Shown: positions 49,201 to 61,282 of the stretch, piece after piece
Layout: each line of letters starts with the position of its first letter
Numbering within the stretch: position 1 is the stretch's first letter
From: Paralichthys olivaceus
Taxonomy: Eukaryota > Chordata > Actinopteri > Pleuronectiformes > Paralichthyidae
DNA: 64,000 nt
Assembly: GCF_024713975.1 (NCBI RefSeq)
Contig: NC_091111.1
Span: forward strand, 16,482,501 to 16,546,500
Reading direction: 5' to 3'
The notes under the pieces: generated by a model
The model's database searches: none
Told to the model about the DNA's origin: nothing
Seen by the model: only the letters and a program-made list of their open reading frames with translations
Translations under genes and position numbers: made by a program

Positions 49201-52200
49201 CCCGGGCAAATTAAAATTTCTAATTATCCTCCTATTACAAGCTGGGAGCGCTCTCAAGCAGATCTGATAGTGATGACTTCTGCAGCCAGCTGTTTGGTCG
49301 CTCTGTAGAACAATAGGCTATAAAATGGGGTGTGTTTCCCACTGTGTGCGCATGTTCGAGTGTGTCGGGAAGCAGGGGAATTTGTGTGCATGAATATGTG
49401 CTACAGGAGAGGGGGTTGTGTGTTGGATTAAGCTAAAGACCGAGGGGATGATGATGCTCTCTTGGCCCGGTAAATATGTTTTTGTTCCTCTGCTGGCCGC
49501 TCTCCAAATCCTCTGTTGTCGTTGTTGTTGTTGTTTTTGATGATGTCGCTGTCATTTTTGGGGCCAGGGGTGTTTTTGTATTTTGCCACGTTCCAAACTC
49601 TCTAACTCTAATCCATGGGATTTTTAGCCAAGCTGTTGTTATTAGAGTGCAATACAGTGCAGCAGAGCCCACGATGGGACGGTGCTGCAAAGACGCTTCA
49701 CCACATTCATTTCTGCTACTGGTGGATGGTGGAAAAATAAAGAGAGAGAGAGGGCATCCTATTTTCTTTTTTATTATTATAATTGTTTGTTTTTTTTTAC
49801 CTTTATTAACCTGCTGACAGTCTGGTCAGGAAATTATGGAATCAAACCGGGTACAAAACTATTTTGTCTTCTAGAACAAAATTATCAGTTATACAAGTGT
49901 TTTTTGTTTGTTTTTTAAACGCAGGTTTTTTTTTTATTTGAGTAAGGGCTCCTTTCACAACCATTTATGCGACAACGCCCTGATGTTCAACCATCAACAT
50001 AACGTCACACTCACAGTCACACTCCTCTTGATAAAATTTATTGGCTTGTGAATCTTTTGTGAAATTGCATATGATAATAAAGAGGTGAAGTCGAATAGTT
50101 CAAAGTGACTAGATTTGTGTGTAATAAAAGACTTCAATAAAAGGTCATATGGTCATGACTCTTATGACAAAACTTATTTAGCGAGAGTGTGTGGGTAAAG
50201 AGTAAGTTTCCTGTACTTGCTTTCAATCTTTCACGCTTACATCACAGATTAGTTTTCAGTGTGAGACATTTCAAACAGTATGAAGTGACACAACTCAATA
50301 CGCTGACACGGGTGGGTGACGCTGGGCTGTAACATGGGACTCTTAATGTCTGGGTGAGCGATACTACCAGTGTCGTGTTCTACTCTGCGCGGCTTAGAGG
50401 TCGTCATTCAGTCACACAGAAATATCTGCTTTCATATTCTGGCTGCTCGAAACAGCTGAGCACTGAGCGAAAGCAAGAAAGACAACTGGAGGATTCTGTG
50501 TTGAAACAATGTGGGAAATAAAAAGGTGGACTTGTAGGGTGGACAGAATGCAGAAGCAGAAAAACAATTTTTCATAAAAAAAAAAAAAAAGGAGCTGTTG
50601 TTCCATCCGCAGGACCTCCGAGAGAAGATGAAGGGACCGAACAGAGGAATAACGGAGGAGTAGGAAAAAAGACGAGGAGGATGAAGAACAGGGAGGCAGT
50701 GTGATGGAGGTGATGGCACGTTGACTACAAACAGATGCAGGCAGACAGTTATTCACTCAGCAAGTGTAGGTTGCTAGTGTCCCAAAGGGCGCTTTTGTAA
50801 ACAGCAGGGCTTTTGTTACTCACTGACAGCCCATAACCTCTGTTGTGTGAATGGTTAGGGGCACAGTGGATGAATCGGAGTGTCAGACAGAACAGTGGGC
50901 CCTCATGTTATCACCACACACTCCCACAAAGGCCAAGCGATGTCCGTATTGTCCACTGATGCCAAAGCCAACAGCGTCACATCTACTGTAAACAGGAAAT
51001 TAGCCACAAAACATGAGTCTAATAGCTGCGGGCCTCCAAAGTGAACATTTAGCCGACCACTTGTTTCTTTTCCTGCAGCTGAAACACATGAACAAACACG
51101 TACTGCATACACCCACGGCGAAGAAGGTCCCTAAAAAGACAAAAACATCCTCCCTGCTCCCCCACCCATGCATCCCCTGCTGTTGCGATGCATTTAGCAA
51201 GCCACGTGTGCTGCCATTACACCCCATTGTCCCTGCTCACGGAGGGATGGGACACAATGGCAGATTTAAGCAGCGTGCCCCCGAAAAGCACAACAGACAA
51301 CTTTGCATTTGAAGGGTTAAATATGCATAAGAGGCCAAAGTGGGTGAGGGCAGGGGGGAGGGTGGGGAGTACCACCATTGTGTGACCCTCTCTTCAACCC
51401 CCAAAGATACAAGCGTACATACGCATGCACTTTCTGCTTTCATTTAACAGATGGGAGGATGTTAGCGGAGGCAAACAGTGAGTTCCCCCTTTTCTCTATC
51501 ACCCTTACTCCAGAGGACAGCTGGGAGGCAGACATTCCTTCTACTCAGCTTTCAGAAGAAAACAAAAGAGTGTGTGGGACCCCTCCTACACACACGTGCA
51601 TGTGCTCAGACACACACACACACACACACAGATTACCCCCCCTAAAAAACTGTCAATGCAACTGTGGGCTGATCATATTACAACAGCCTGAGCCTGCCAG
51701 CCTGCAGAGATGTGAGTGCAGAGCCTCGGACATTTGCTGAAGGTGAAAGTTGGGGAGATAATCCCGACCCCTGCTCACCAGAGCTGGCATGCTGATGTGT
51801 CAGTAGGACCAAGGACACTGGTGAGGACAGTGTTAAATCTGGCTGTAATAGAATGTAAATTTAAAAACTCCAGTGAGACAAAAGCTTAGGCTGCAGCTGG
51901 CTGTTCGTCTCTAGCCAACTTATCTTAACCGGCACGCCTGGATTGTTTGGTGAACAGGTTCACTGCAATAGCACAGCATGTACCGTACTACAGACAACAC
52001 AGTGGCTGGGAGAAATGGAGCAGTCACATTGTAGAGAGCAGGAAGACTTGTGTATAGTAATAGTCTTTTTGTTATGCTAACACAGGCGGATGCAGGATTA
52101 TGCAAAACCCAAAAAGACAGGAAGGACAAGAGACTGTCCTACATTTTAAATAACATCTCCAGATGATCCAACAACACAGTCATTGTTGCAGCTCAGTGTC

Positions 52201-55200
52201 CATCATCATTGTAATGAAGCACAACTGGACTTTGATAGAGCAACTGTCGCTCCAAGAGTGAACAAATGGTACCAAGCATCAGAGGCCAGTTCAACACTTG
52301 CAGCCTGTTCTGCTGAGAGAAGAGGTATGCCATTTGTTGTTCATGCCGTGGTTCCCATTAATTACCATGACTGTGTCAGCCTGCGCTCAGTCCCTACATG
52401 CCCCGCTGTCGCTCTGTTTTTAACTCTCTCACTCAAACAACTTGACAATGGACCATTAGGAGGACCAGGCGAAACAAGATGGACCATCAAAAATATCCAT
52501 AATAAACCATAGACAAACCATCAAGTCAGCTATGAATAACACTGACTGGCTGGCTGGACCTCCAACATAACAAACTGTTTGTGCACATATAGATGTGAAA
52601 CTCTGTCGTCATCCAATCCCAGGACAAGACTCCTGCCAGCATGAACAGCAAGGTAACTTCACACATACTTTTGAGTAATTTCAAAGGACTGAAAGCAGAA
52701 GTATCCAAAACAATACAGTTACTGACTCATACATACTAAAATAATTGTTGTAGCTCGTTAACGCTAAAGTCAAATACATCAGAAGGATGCCACATGGTCC
52801 ATGTTATTTTGAAATGCGTCAACTAGGTTATTAATACATTTTTGAATCAAAGCCAACTGACTTCTGAGGTAAATATGACTTCAGCCCACACACGCAAACC
52901 CAAGCTGTTAGCAGTAACATGTTTAAAACAAGCTGTTATTAATTAAACTACAAATTAAAGATTCCTCCAAATCTAGTTTTAATATGTGTTGGTGTCATTT
53001 ATTAATAAAAAACACTTGTATAGCTTGTTTTTTTTAACTGAATACAAATAAAAGGATTAATGTATAATTCCACTCTACTGTACAGAAAAATATGCGAATA
53101 AATACAGATAAGACACACAGAGACATGCACACTTTTCATAAACCCTGACACAATTATCCAAATGGACGCCAGTGAAGCCTGTACAACGGACAGAGGGAAC
53201 TTGAGTGGAGATAAGCCAACTGGCCACTAAACATCTCAAAACTCCATTTAACGGAATGGATAGTTTGAGGGATGAGACTATAGACAACAAAGACGATACA
53301 ATAAGTGTTATTTAGAAAATCTTGCAGGAAAATTAAACCATATGACATGTGCAACACAATGGCAGTTAAAACTGAATTATAGCCATATGAAATGAGTTGT
53401 GTCGACTTTAGGGAAGCCAGACTCTTTTGGTGTGGACCCAGGTTGAGGCCTATAAATCAGACAATAACGAAGTATCTTTTAGCGAGGCGTTTAATCCCTC
53501 CCCTCCAGGGGTGCTTTTCTGAATCCAACTATATGCCCTGACTTCTCTCTGGAGGTGAATCAGGAATGAATCATGAACTGTGGTATGTCATCCCCTCTCT
53601 TCTCCTGATTCAAAATCTCCACTAAGCATCTATCGAACTTGAAATGGCCCTCAAAAAACAAGACAGCAGTTGTGGAGCCATTTCTGCAGAATTGCAGTCA
53701 GTTAAAGAGAAACAGCTGCACATCGCCTCCACCCATGACAACAAGACACACAAGTGTGTCAGGATCGCAAAGCCCTTCCCCATATCTCAATGTTAGCATA
53801 TCTGTCAGTACATGTAGTTAACTTTAATTTTTGCTGTGGTTGAGTAGCCTACATTCACTTTGTGAAACTTGTTTAACAAGTAAACTAGCACATCTTTTCA
53901 CAAGTTTGTGATGAAGCTAAAGTTGCATTAAGGGTAAAAGCTGAATCTACAGATTAAGGACTTCTATGCGATGCAGTGCAATATTCCCCAAATTTCTACC
54001 GTCTCCATACAGCTTTGAAATGTCGAGTCATGAAAATATGTGTTTACACTCCAGTGAAGCAGCTGATAACCATGCTTGCTGATAGACAAAATTGCAAAAC
54101 TGACGTTGTGCTAAACTTATCAGTATCATGCAGGCAGCTAACGAAAAAGCATGTTTATGTTTTCAAAAGTCTTGAGAAATGGAGCTTTCTTTTTTGTCGT
54201 TGTTTTTGTGCACTTTGCGTCGAAGGATCAGTCTGCACTTGTTTATCACTTATAGTATAAGAGGGTATAAGTCTTATACCATGCTGCTCTATCATTGAAG
54301 CTAGAATTCATGTGGTACGACAAGACTGTTCTGTGAGTTATGATCGTGGTTGCTCACCGTCTGGCACGGCGTGGATGTCTCAACAATTGGCAAATCCAGC
54401 ATGTGTGTAGGATGCTCTGTGTGCCTCATGTGTAAGCTGATGAACATGTTTGAACATGATGCTGCTGTTGACTAACGGTGTGACGAAGACATCAGCCCAC
54501 ACTGTTTCAGTGGGCCTGAAAAACACACCAAAGAAGTGAGAGAGGAGGGGGGGGGGGGGGGGGGGCACAGAGACAGAAGAGACTGGGACAGAATATAATT
54601 TTTTTTAAAAAGACAAAAAATGACAGTAATTGAGACAAGATTCTGAACAAGCAGCTTGACACTGCAAATTCAAAAAAGTACAGCACAACGCAGGTAAATA
54701 AAACAGAAAAAGAATGGAAGATAAATACTGCAAATATGAATAAAAGAGTGAAAGAAAGGACAGAAGAAGAGGCAACAGAAGACAGGAGAGACCGGGGGAT
54801 ATATTTAGCAGCTCATTAGTCAGAGATGTCCTCTACTCAGCAGGCTGGTCCCTCCGATGAGGCCCGTTGGAAATCAGTATGACTGCCTGCTGCTTCAGAC
54901 AACCACACACATTTCACTGGAAAATAATTTACAAACTGCCTCTCCTCTCCCCAGCCTTAATGTAGCTTCAAAATAATCCTCAGATTGTTGACAGGCCCCA
55001 ATAAACAAAGCTCTGAACTACTCCAAGTGACATGACTACTTTTAACATTACATTTGTGGCATGAGCATGAAAAATAAGCAGTAAGAGCCTGGTACAGATT
55101 AGCACGGAACTGGAAACTTGTGGAAGGACGCAGTATGGGTCAGGGAAGAATCCATGATTATTTAAATCACTTTCTTTAACAGACGTTTTCCCAGAATCCT

Positions 55201-55954
55201 TCATGGAACTTGATGTAAAACGTCAGGTGTATTTAGGGGACTGATATGAGTCTGTGCAATTTGGTGCAGCTTGATTGAATTCAAGGAGACTGTTGGGCCT
55301 TGGCAGTGGTATGTGCTTTACTGAGTGCCACTCTAGTTTTGTGCGTTATCAGATTTGGCTGCTGGTGTGAAATATTCCGTCAGTGCCACCACTCCCTGCT
55401 CTGACATTCATTAACCTTGAACACAGCGCCTGTCACCAGTGGACATGTATCAGCGTGTGGCCCAGAATACTACACACACTGCACGTAGCAGGAGAAAATG
55501 TTAAAAATCAGTAAAATCAATGAGCAGTAACATTGAAAGGGATTTAAAAAAAAGAAAATCACACGATGAGCTTAGTGTTTGCAGGCAGGTGGGAGCGATG
55601 TGAAGATAACTGTAATCCTGGCCATCTGGGATCTTCTCAAAGTAATGAAACTGTCTGGTCAACTGTTCAGAGTCAGAGAAATTGTCTTGCATCGCCTGAT
55701 TGCACTGCAGAATCCACTTGGATGGAGCATTTCTTTGTAAGGTTAGGCGTTCAAAAAATAAAGAAGTCTCCCTTTAGGGCTTGATTGGTTGGGAGAGCAG
55801 TTTTGATGACACAGAGAGAGAGCAGAGAGTGACGGCTCGAGTGATAAACACGCAGGTAATGAAAAAGAGAGGCCGGCCGATTGGAGCAGACTGACGCTAA
55901 TGGGCTCCAGTTGCACCTGGATGATGACTGGAGGCTTAAAGAAAGACGATGAGA

Positions 55955-55991
<37 letters not shown>

Positions 55992-58900
55992 GTGAGAGCC
56001 AGAGAGAGAAGGGGGGAGGACAGAGACATCATAGAAATGGGGCTGTGCTGTGCTCAATATACCAAGCCACACACACGCACAGAGAGAGAGAGAGAGAGAG
56101 TGAGTTAGCAGTCCTAATTGCAGACTGGTGATCTAGTGGAGCTGCAGCTTGCTGTGGTTTGGTCTGTGGCTTCCAACGCTGCCCCTAAAAGCCCTCTTTG
56201 TTCTCACGTTTCAGAGACGAGCCAGTAGCCAATGTGTTGCTTTACCCCTGCCTTCTAAACGCCTTGCTAACAGGCCTTCGGGGGACTGTTCTGAATAGTT
56301 AATTGCACAGGACCCCCATCCCCACTGGATTTCACTGTTTGTAAACCCAGCCTTTCTAGCAAACTTTCTGTAAGAACAGGAACACAACAGTGAGCAGGCC
56401 AACTCGTGCACCGTCACTTTTTGTTGGCACGCTCCATTTTGTTTGGCTACAGGAGAGGTTTTTACAGTGGGAGAAGGCTTCAAAGTGTTTCAGGGGAGGC
56501 TCAGTGAACAGAACTGATTAGTTATCAGAGGAAGATCTTAGGAAAAAGCCTGAATGCATTGTGCATGCATTCATATATTTGGATTAGTCTGAAATTATGT
56601 CACAGCTTCCTTAAGCTCTTTGTTTGGCACTGAAATCCATACATGTCCCTGAAATGTTCTGCAGTGGCTGTGTCCAAGACAGTTGTCAGAACCTTCCTGC
56701 CAACTCCCTTGTAAAATGTCCAGGTTAGTCAATTTGAGAATACAGCAGGAAAATGTCTGGAAAATTCACAGCCAACGCGAGTGGGCGTGTTGATGATGTT
56801 TCTAATGTGCAACAGAGAAAACAAATAGCTCAGGATGAAAAAGAGGAACCATGTTGAAGGATGTCAAGATGTCAACTTGGAAAGACAAGAAGAACTTGAG
56901 AGTTTTTGGTGATAAGGCAAAAACATGTGAGTACCACAGCTGAATGTATACATCGTATTCTGCCTCCTGCTGCTCTACCCAGGCACCACCCGTCGCCTGA
57001 GTGTTCCGGACATTGTTGTTGTGAATACGTCGGATTCAAACGATATTTTAACAGAACAAGAGGGAAATATATACGTTAACTACGGTGGGATGATGGGGCA
57101 CCCTTTTCTATACCTTGTCTAAGGAGAGGCCATCAGTCTCAGACTTTGAAACCCCCTGATCTAAGCAAGCAACAAGTTTCAAGGACCACAGCAGTTTGAA
57201 GATGCCAGAAGTAGGGAATGGCTCATTCAGATATTTTCCTCTGTGGTAAGAGCAGTGACGCTATGCTAGCCACTAGAGTCTCCTATATCATTAAAGAGAA
57301 AAGGGAAGTAGTCTTTTTTTTCTTAAGCAACTCAACTCTAGGAAACATCCTTGAATTGGTTACACACACTGATTCAAGAACAGCCAAAAACAATGGGCTC
57401 TGTCTGCAATAGACCTTTTTTCCGACAGAGAAGGATGTATTCAACTCGAGCCAAGAATAGACAATCGATTGTCAAAAACAAACAAAAATCTCAAAGGAAA
57501 TTAGAGAGGCAGCTCTCTGCTCCCATACTTGCTCTCCTCCCCTTTCCCTCCGCTCTTTTTCTTTACCCTATGACTCCACTTTTTCTTCCAGGCACAGGGA
57601 AAGCTATTTCCCGTTCTCACACATGTTCATGCATAAACGTCACTCCCTCACAGAGCACACAGCAGGCTTGTTTGTGGGAGACTTCTGGTCCTCGCCGACG
57701 CCTTTCATGCACAGCTTTAACTCAACTACAGAGGACAATGGGTTTTCAGTGTGCATCACATATCTATTTAACTCAACCTACAAGGATGGTTAGTGTTTTT
57801 TCTCCCCTGACATATGACACATATGATCATGTGAATAGACCCTAAAGCAGTCGGAGTTCCCATCTTTACTTTTTCAATCTGACTCAATGTCTGGGCCAAC
57901 TTCCTCTGAAACAAACCACAAAGACTCACTGTGAAGAACTGACATCACATTAGGAACTGTGCTCTTTGCAGCCAACATCAGTGGGATGTCAGATAGACTC
58001 AGAAAAGACATGAAACAAGTGAAAATCCTCCAGACTGATGCCATTTATCCTCTGAGTACACAAACACTGAGGTGCTGCTTTGTAGCTGTGTGTGTGTGTG
58101 TGTGTGCGTGTGTTTACCGACACTCGGCTTGAATGCAGAGGGTGCTTTGTTGAGCTTGTTGCTACTTTTGGAAAATAAAGTGTCCTGAATCATGAACACG
58201 TTTGTAATCACACACAGTAATCGCAAACACAAAGTTGAGGGAGCCATTGACATTATCCCAGCGATAACCCTGCTGGTAATCTTGTTTACAATGAACAGCT
58301 GAACGTCAGATAAAAAGACACGACCTGGACTGTGATTGGTTCTAAAAATACCTCAGCTCCGGAAGGTTTTATAACAACGTCCTATCAGAGCGTATAACAG
58401 GTAAAATAAATTGTTGCCCTGACCTTTCTACAAAGAGCACAAAACCACTGATACCGAGGTTTAAGCTTTTCCTTTCTATGTTAAAGGAAGCAAATGAAAG
58501 AGCAAAGACTCTCAACCTTCACAGTTCATCGCCCTGTGTTTACAGCTAATTTCCCTCTACTGACATGAAATAAAAGTTTACTGACTAATATCCACATAAG
58601 ACTGATAGCAACACAAACCTCCACAGAGCAGAAATAGAGGTTTGACGCTGCTCTGTGCTGTTCTCTGGTATCCGGAGCTGAAGCTCTAGTATGCAAATGC
58701 TGCACACTGTATTTTTTTAGTATCCATTTCTATTCGTGCAACTCACTGCTATTTGTAAGAGTCTGGAATAAGCCTGTCAGCAGTGATGTAATTTCATATT
58801 CATGAAAAGTTCCTGAGCAATCTCCATCCTGGAACACGTCGAGGGATTACCTATGTGAATTATGTATGTTGAGATGGAGAGAGGCCAGAGAAGAGGAGAA

Positions 58901-60332
58901 GCAATAACATGTCGAATGTTAAAGCCTCAAAACGAGTGCATAGCCTTAATGGTAATTTGTATATAATCAAGAATTAATTTCATACTTTTAAACAGTAAAT
59001 GCTGCCACTCACGTCTTGGTTGACATATGAAATATTACACTCACACATCATTAACAGCTTATGGGAAATGTATTTATTCTATGAAATTTTACCTTAAAAT
59101 TATTAAATATATTCTATTTTATAATCTATAAATACAAGAGAGAAAAATATTAGTAAATATATTATTTTAAAGAGCTACAACTCATGAACTGTGACTAAGC
59201 ACAAGCTACCACCCCGTGCTGTATAAGGAAGTAATGTCAAAAATACAGAGGTACTGTATGACGGCAGCCAAAGATAACCTTTGTTCTGTGTGTTCCCTCA
59301 GGTGTAGAATGTTCCATCACCTGCATGAAAACTGGGTCAATGGTGATAAAAATGACAGTACCCAGATGAAAACAAAAGAATCCATGAAGAAGTGTTTTAA
59401 TAATAGCTTGATTGAAGCTGACTAGATGGCAAGTCTGAAAAGTTTTCTAGCTCATAACTCATGAAGTCTATTTAAAAAGCAGAAATGTGTCCAAGTGGTG
59501 AACTATCTGTCCATTTACATCAACCGACTGGCGTTGCATCGTGGGTACTGAAAAAATATTCTTGGGTGAACATTTGTCCCTGTGTAATTCAACGACTGTC
59601 ACAGACGCGGTCGATGCAGGGTTTGCTATTTGGTATAGTGACACAAAGGATTTCTGGGGGCAGCGTCATATATTATTCTATGTACAACATCCACACACAT
59701 TCACAGCTCTGACAGCACGTGGGCATCCGAGGACATTTCCTTGGTATTGGTAGGCAGTGAATGTGAGTGTGTTGGATTTAAAACGTGAGCATGATACCAG
59801 CCCCTCTGGGCTCAACATGAATCATGTGTGTTACATAAGAGAAAAACAGAGAGAGAGAGGATACACATGGGATCAGCCGTGCCCTCCCTCTTGCCCATCC
59901 GCCCATCTCTCTCTCTCTCTCGCTTCTCTCCTCTTGTTCCTCACCCTCACAAACACATCCATTATTGGTTTAGGCTTTAAAAGAAAAAGAAAATCAATTA
60001 AATGTTTACAGGAACCAAAACTATCATGCAGCGCTGCCTTCCGCCATGTTTTCATTGATGCAAAACAAACCCACGTTGTATTCTGCACCTGCTCGGATTG
60101 ATGCTGGACAGTATTGTTTCAAAGCGCTGCAATCAAATTCAAATTTCAAACAGTAATCACTAAAATTTTACAGTGAATTTGAATTTGCCCTCAAACCAAT
60201 AACTGTTCCACTCCCCCCCCCCCCCCAACACACACACACACACACACAAATTTACTCATTCATACATACACAATCTGCCTTTTCTCTGTGGCAAGGACAT
60301 CTGGCACATTTCACAAGCTGCCGATGTGTGGG

Positions 60333-60381
<49 letters not shown>

Positions 60382-61241
60382 TCGGTGTATCTGGGTAGCG
60401 CATGTGTGGAGGTAGAGTGTGTTTGCGTGGGGGGAGGGGACTGGAATATCGGAGGGCTAAAGTGAAAGGAAAGCTGGCAGAAGTGAAGGGGTTCAGCGAG
60501 TACAAGCCACTGGCATTGTGTGCCTGAGAAGGAAACAAGACACAGGCTTTATCTGTGCTGCAGGTATCGATAAATACGTGTTATCAGCTCTGTTTACTGA
60601 AACTTCTATCAGTGAACCACAGTTCAATATTTAAGTCCGAAACGTCACATTCAAAGATAATAATCTAACATTTTCAGGCTGGAATAAAAACCTGATCTGT
60701 TGTGGCGGCTGTTGTGGGGTAATAACCAAAGCTGGCTAGCCGTGCTAAAAGCTCTCAGAGGACACAAAATGTCACGGCTGATTAAAACCTTATGACAGCA
60801 ATGTGACCACAGACAACATCATCTCTCTTCCACTGAAGAGCGGAGGAAAACTGTCTTGACTCATTATGACAGTGAATGGATTCACAGAGTGGGTGGGAGC
60901 ACCTGAACACTCGGCTGCCTAACGGAGGCAGAGCAACCTGATCGACCCGAGGGTAAAGGAGATCAATTCAATCTAGCTGACCTGCATGGCGAGTAAAAAA
61001 AAAAAAACTCAATCAATTTACAAGAGAAGGCAAAGATGGCCGTTTAGTCGATTTGTATCACGTGGGCACAGAGACAGAGAAAGAGCGTCTATGTCTTACC
61101 TGATGCGTGACCATGAGGGAGCAGGGTGAAGAGGAGGAGAAGCGCGGAGGCAGCCAGCCTGTGGGCTCGAGAGGAGCAGGAGGTGGAGGAAGAAGAGGAG
61201 GATGGGGCTCTCGTCTGAAACGCTACCATTCCATCGCACAT
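40289..61241 (-). CDS. susd6: susd6, sushi domain-containing protein 6 (six coding exons)
   Basis: Exons on the minus strand are 61100-61241, 42846-43061 (cassette candidate), 42137-42331, 41880-42018, 40458-40933 and 40289-40314. All junction phases agree, giving 397 residues, or 325 if the second exon is skipped (human 303). The order is: N-terminus MCDGMVAF with a leucine-rich signal segment (ALLLLFTLL); sushi 1 (C49, C81, C95, C108, W101); sushi 2 (from C121, EPENGGYRCHP); a transmembrane helix at about 197-220; juxtamembrane QPKLKSFHHSRR; LPSYEEAVYG (252-261), a WW-binding LPxY motif; a low-complexity serine/proline tail; and the end DIPLLKEA. The transmembrane region, LPSYEEAVYG and IPLLKEA match human SUSD6 (Drago/KIAA0247), which is reported to recruit WWP2 with TMEM127 to lower MHC class I. 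An upstream acceptor at about 61283 implies an additional 5' UTR exon to the right. Confidence 0.93.
42846..43061 (-). CDS. susd6: susd6 exon 2: extra sushi/CCP domain, phase 1-1 cassette
   Basis: The 216-base exon begins and ends in phase 1. It encodes one complete CCP module with four cysteines and the tryptophan before the last cysteine (GAWSHQPPRC), plus an NQT glycosylation site at residue 62. Signal exon 1 also ends in phase 1, and exon 3 starts TG TGC. Skipping therefore yields ...HAS-VCSPPTEPENGG, the same layout as human ...LAS-VCPLPPEPENGG. The acceptor is tttcttcag; the donor is the weak CAG|gtctat. Human SUSD6, as I recall its sequence, lacks this domain. Confidence 0.8.
43988..44007. 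repeat. (CT)n microsatellite
   Basis: A short CT run within susd6 intron 1. Confidence 0.85.
44400..44846 (+). repeat. Interspersed repeat family, copy A
   Basis: It shares TGAGAATACAGCAGGAAAA (44542-44560) exactly with copy C, then ctcaggatgaaaaa, caacttggaaagaca and gagagtttttgg in the same order. Its right end (gaaaggcaaact, then caattttcc) matches copy B. Limits are estimates. Confidence 0.7.
46118..46168. repeat. Perfect 21-bp inverted repeat (hairpin)
   Basis: The arms 46118-46138 and 46148-46168 are exact reverse complements around a 9-base A/T-rich loop. The core is CTCGCTGCTCATCATT. It lies in susd6 intron 1, in AT-rich flanks. Confidence 0.9.
47455..47870 (+). repeat. Interspersed repeat family, copy B
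   Basis: Matches copies A and C through 'gtccaagtcagttg', 'ccttgtaaaat' and 'gaagatgtcaac', and matches the right end of A through 'gtgaaaggcaaact' and 'caattttcc'. The middle is more diverged. It lies in the same orientation as the others. Confidence 0.65.
51608..51630. repeat. (AC)n microsatellite
   Basis: A pure CA repeat within susd6 intron 1. Confidence 0.85.
54547..54565. repeat. Poly-G run (19 bases)
   Basis: An uninterrupted G homopolymer within susd6 intron 1, flanked by GA-rich sequence. Confidence 0.9.
55225..55340 (-). repeat. Dispersed teleost repeat, copy 2
   Basis: Reverse complement of the copy in fntb intron 8: ctgcaccaaattgcacagac, then tcatatcagtcccctaaa. It extends into a segment (aaggagactgttgggccttgg) also typical of a dispersed fish repeat. 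Confidence 0.5.
55957..55989. repeat. Poly-G run (33 bases)
   Basis: An uninterrupted tract of 33 G. It is the longest homopolymer in the window and follows a GA-rich stretch. Confidence 0.9.
56610..57025 (+). repeat. Interspersed repeat family, copy C
   Basis: It shares with copy A the 19-mer TGAGAATACAGCAGGAAAA (56735-56753), then ttctaa-gcaacag, gctcaggatgaaaaa-aggaaccat, tcaacttggaaagacaag and ttgagagtttttgg. The end (tctgcctcctgctgc) also matches A. Confidence 0.7.
60213..60248. repeat. Poly-C run followed by (CA)n
   Basis: Fourteen C followed by a CA repeat of about 20 bases. Confidence 0.9.
60335..60380. repeat. (GT)n microsatellite
   Basis: About 23 GT units without interruption. 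Probably polymorphic. Confidence 0.9.
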
Positions 61242-61282
61242 CTTTTCCTCCGGCGACCAGCGAGAGTCCTCTACGGCTTAAC

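Larger units (their letters stand above)
43062..61099 (-). other. susd6 intron 1, about 18 kb
   Basis: No coding exon could be supported. It contains three copies of one interspersed repeat (about 44400-44846, 47455-47870 and 56610-57025), a perfect 21-bp hairpin (46118-46168), a 33-base poly-G run (55957-55989), several microsatellites, and a second copy of the dispersed repeat seen in fntb intron 8. GC-richer blocks at about 46440-46700 and 48940-49330, with many homeobox-type TAAT strings, may be regulatory but cannot be proven from one sequence. Confidence 0.6.

Noticed and set aside
55743..56131. Poly-Gly and poly-Pro open frames
   Set aside because: They are produced by the 33-base G run and its flanks.
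58620..58670. 10-bp inverted repeat (cacagagcag / ctgctctgtg)
   Set aside because: Short arms with a larger loop; not distinguishable from chance.
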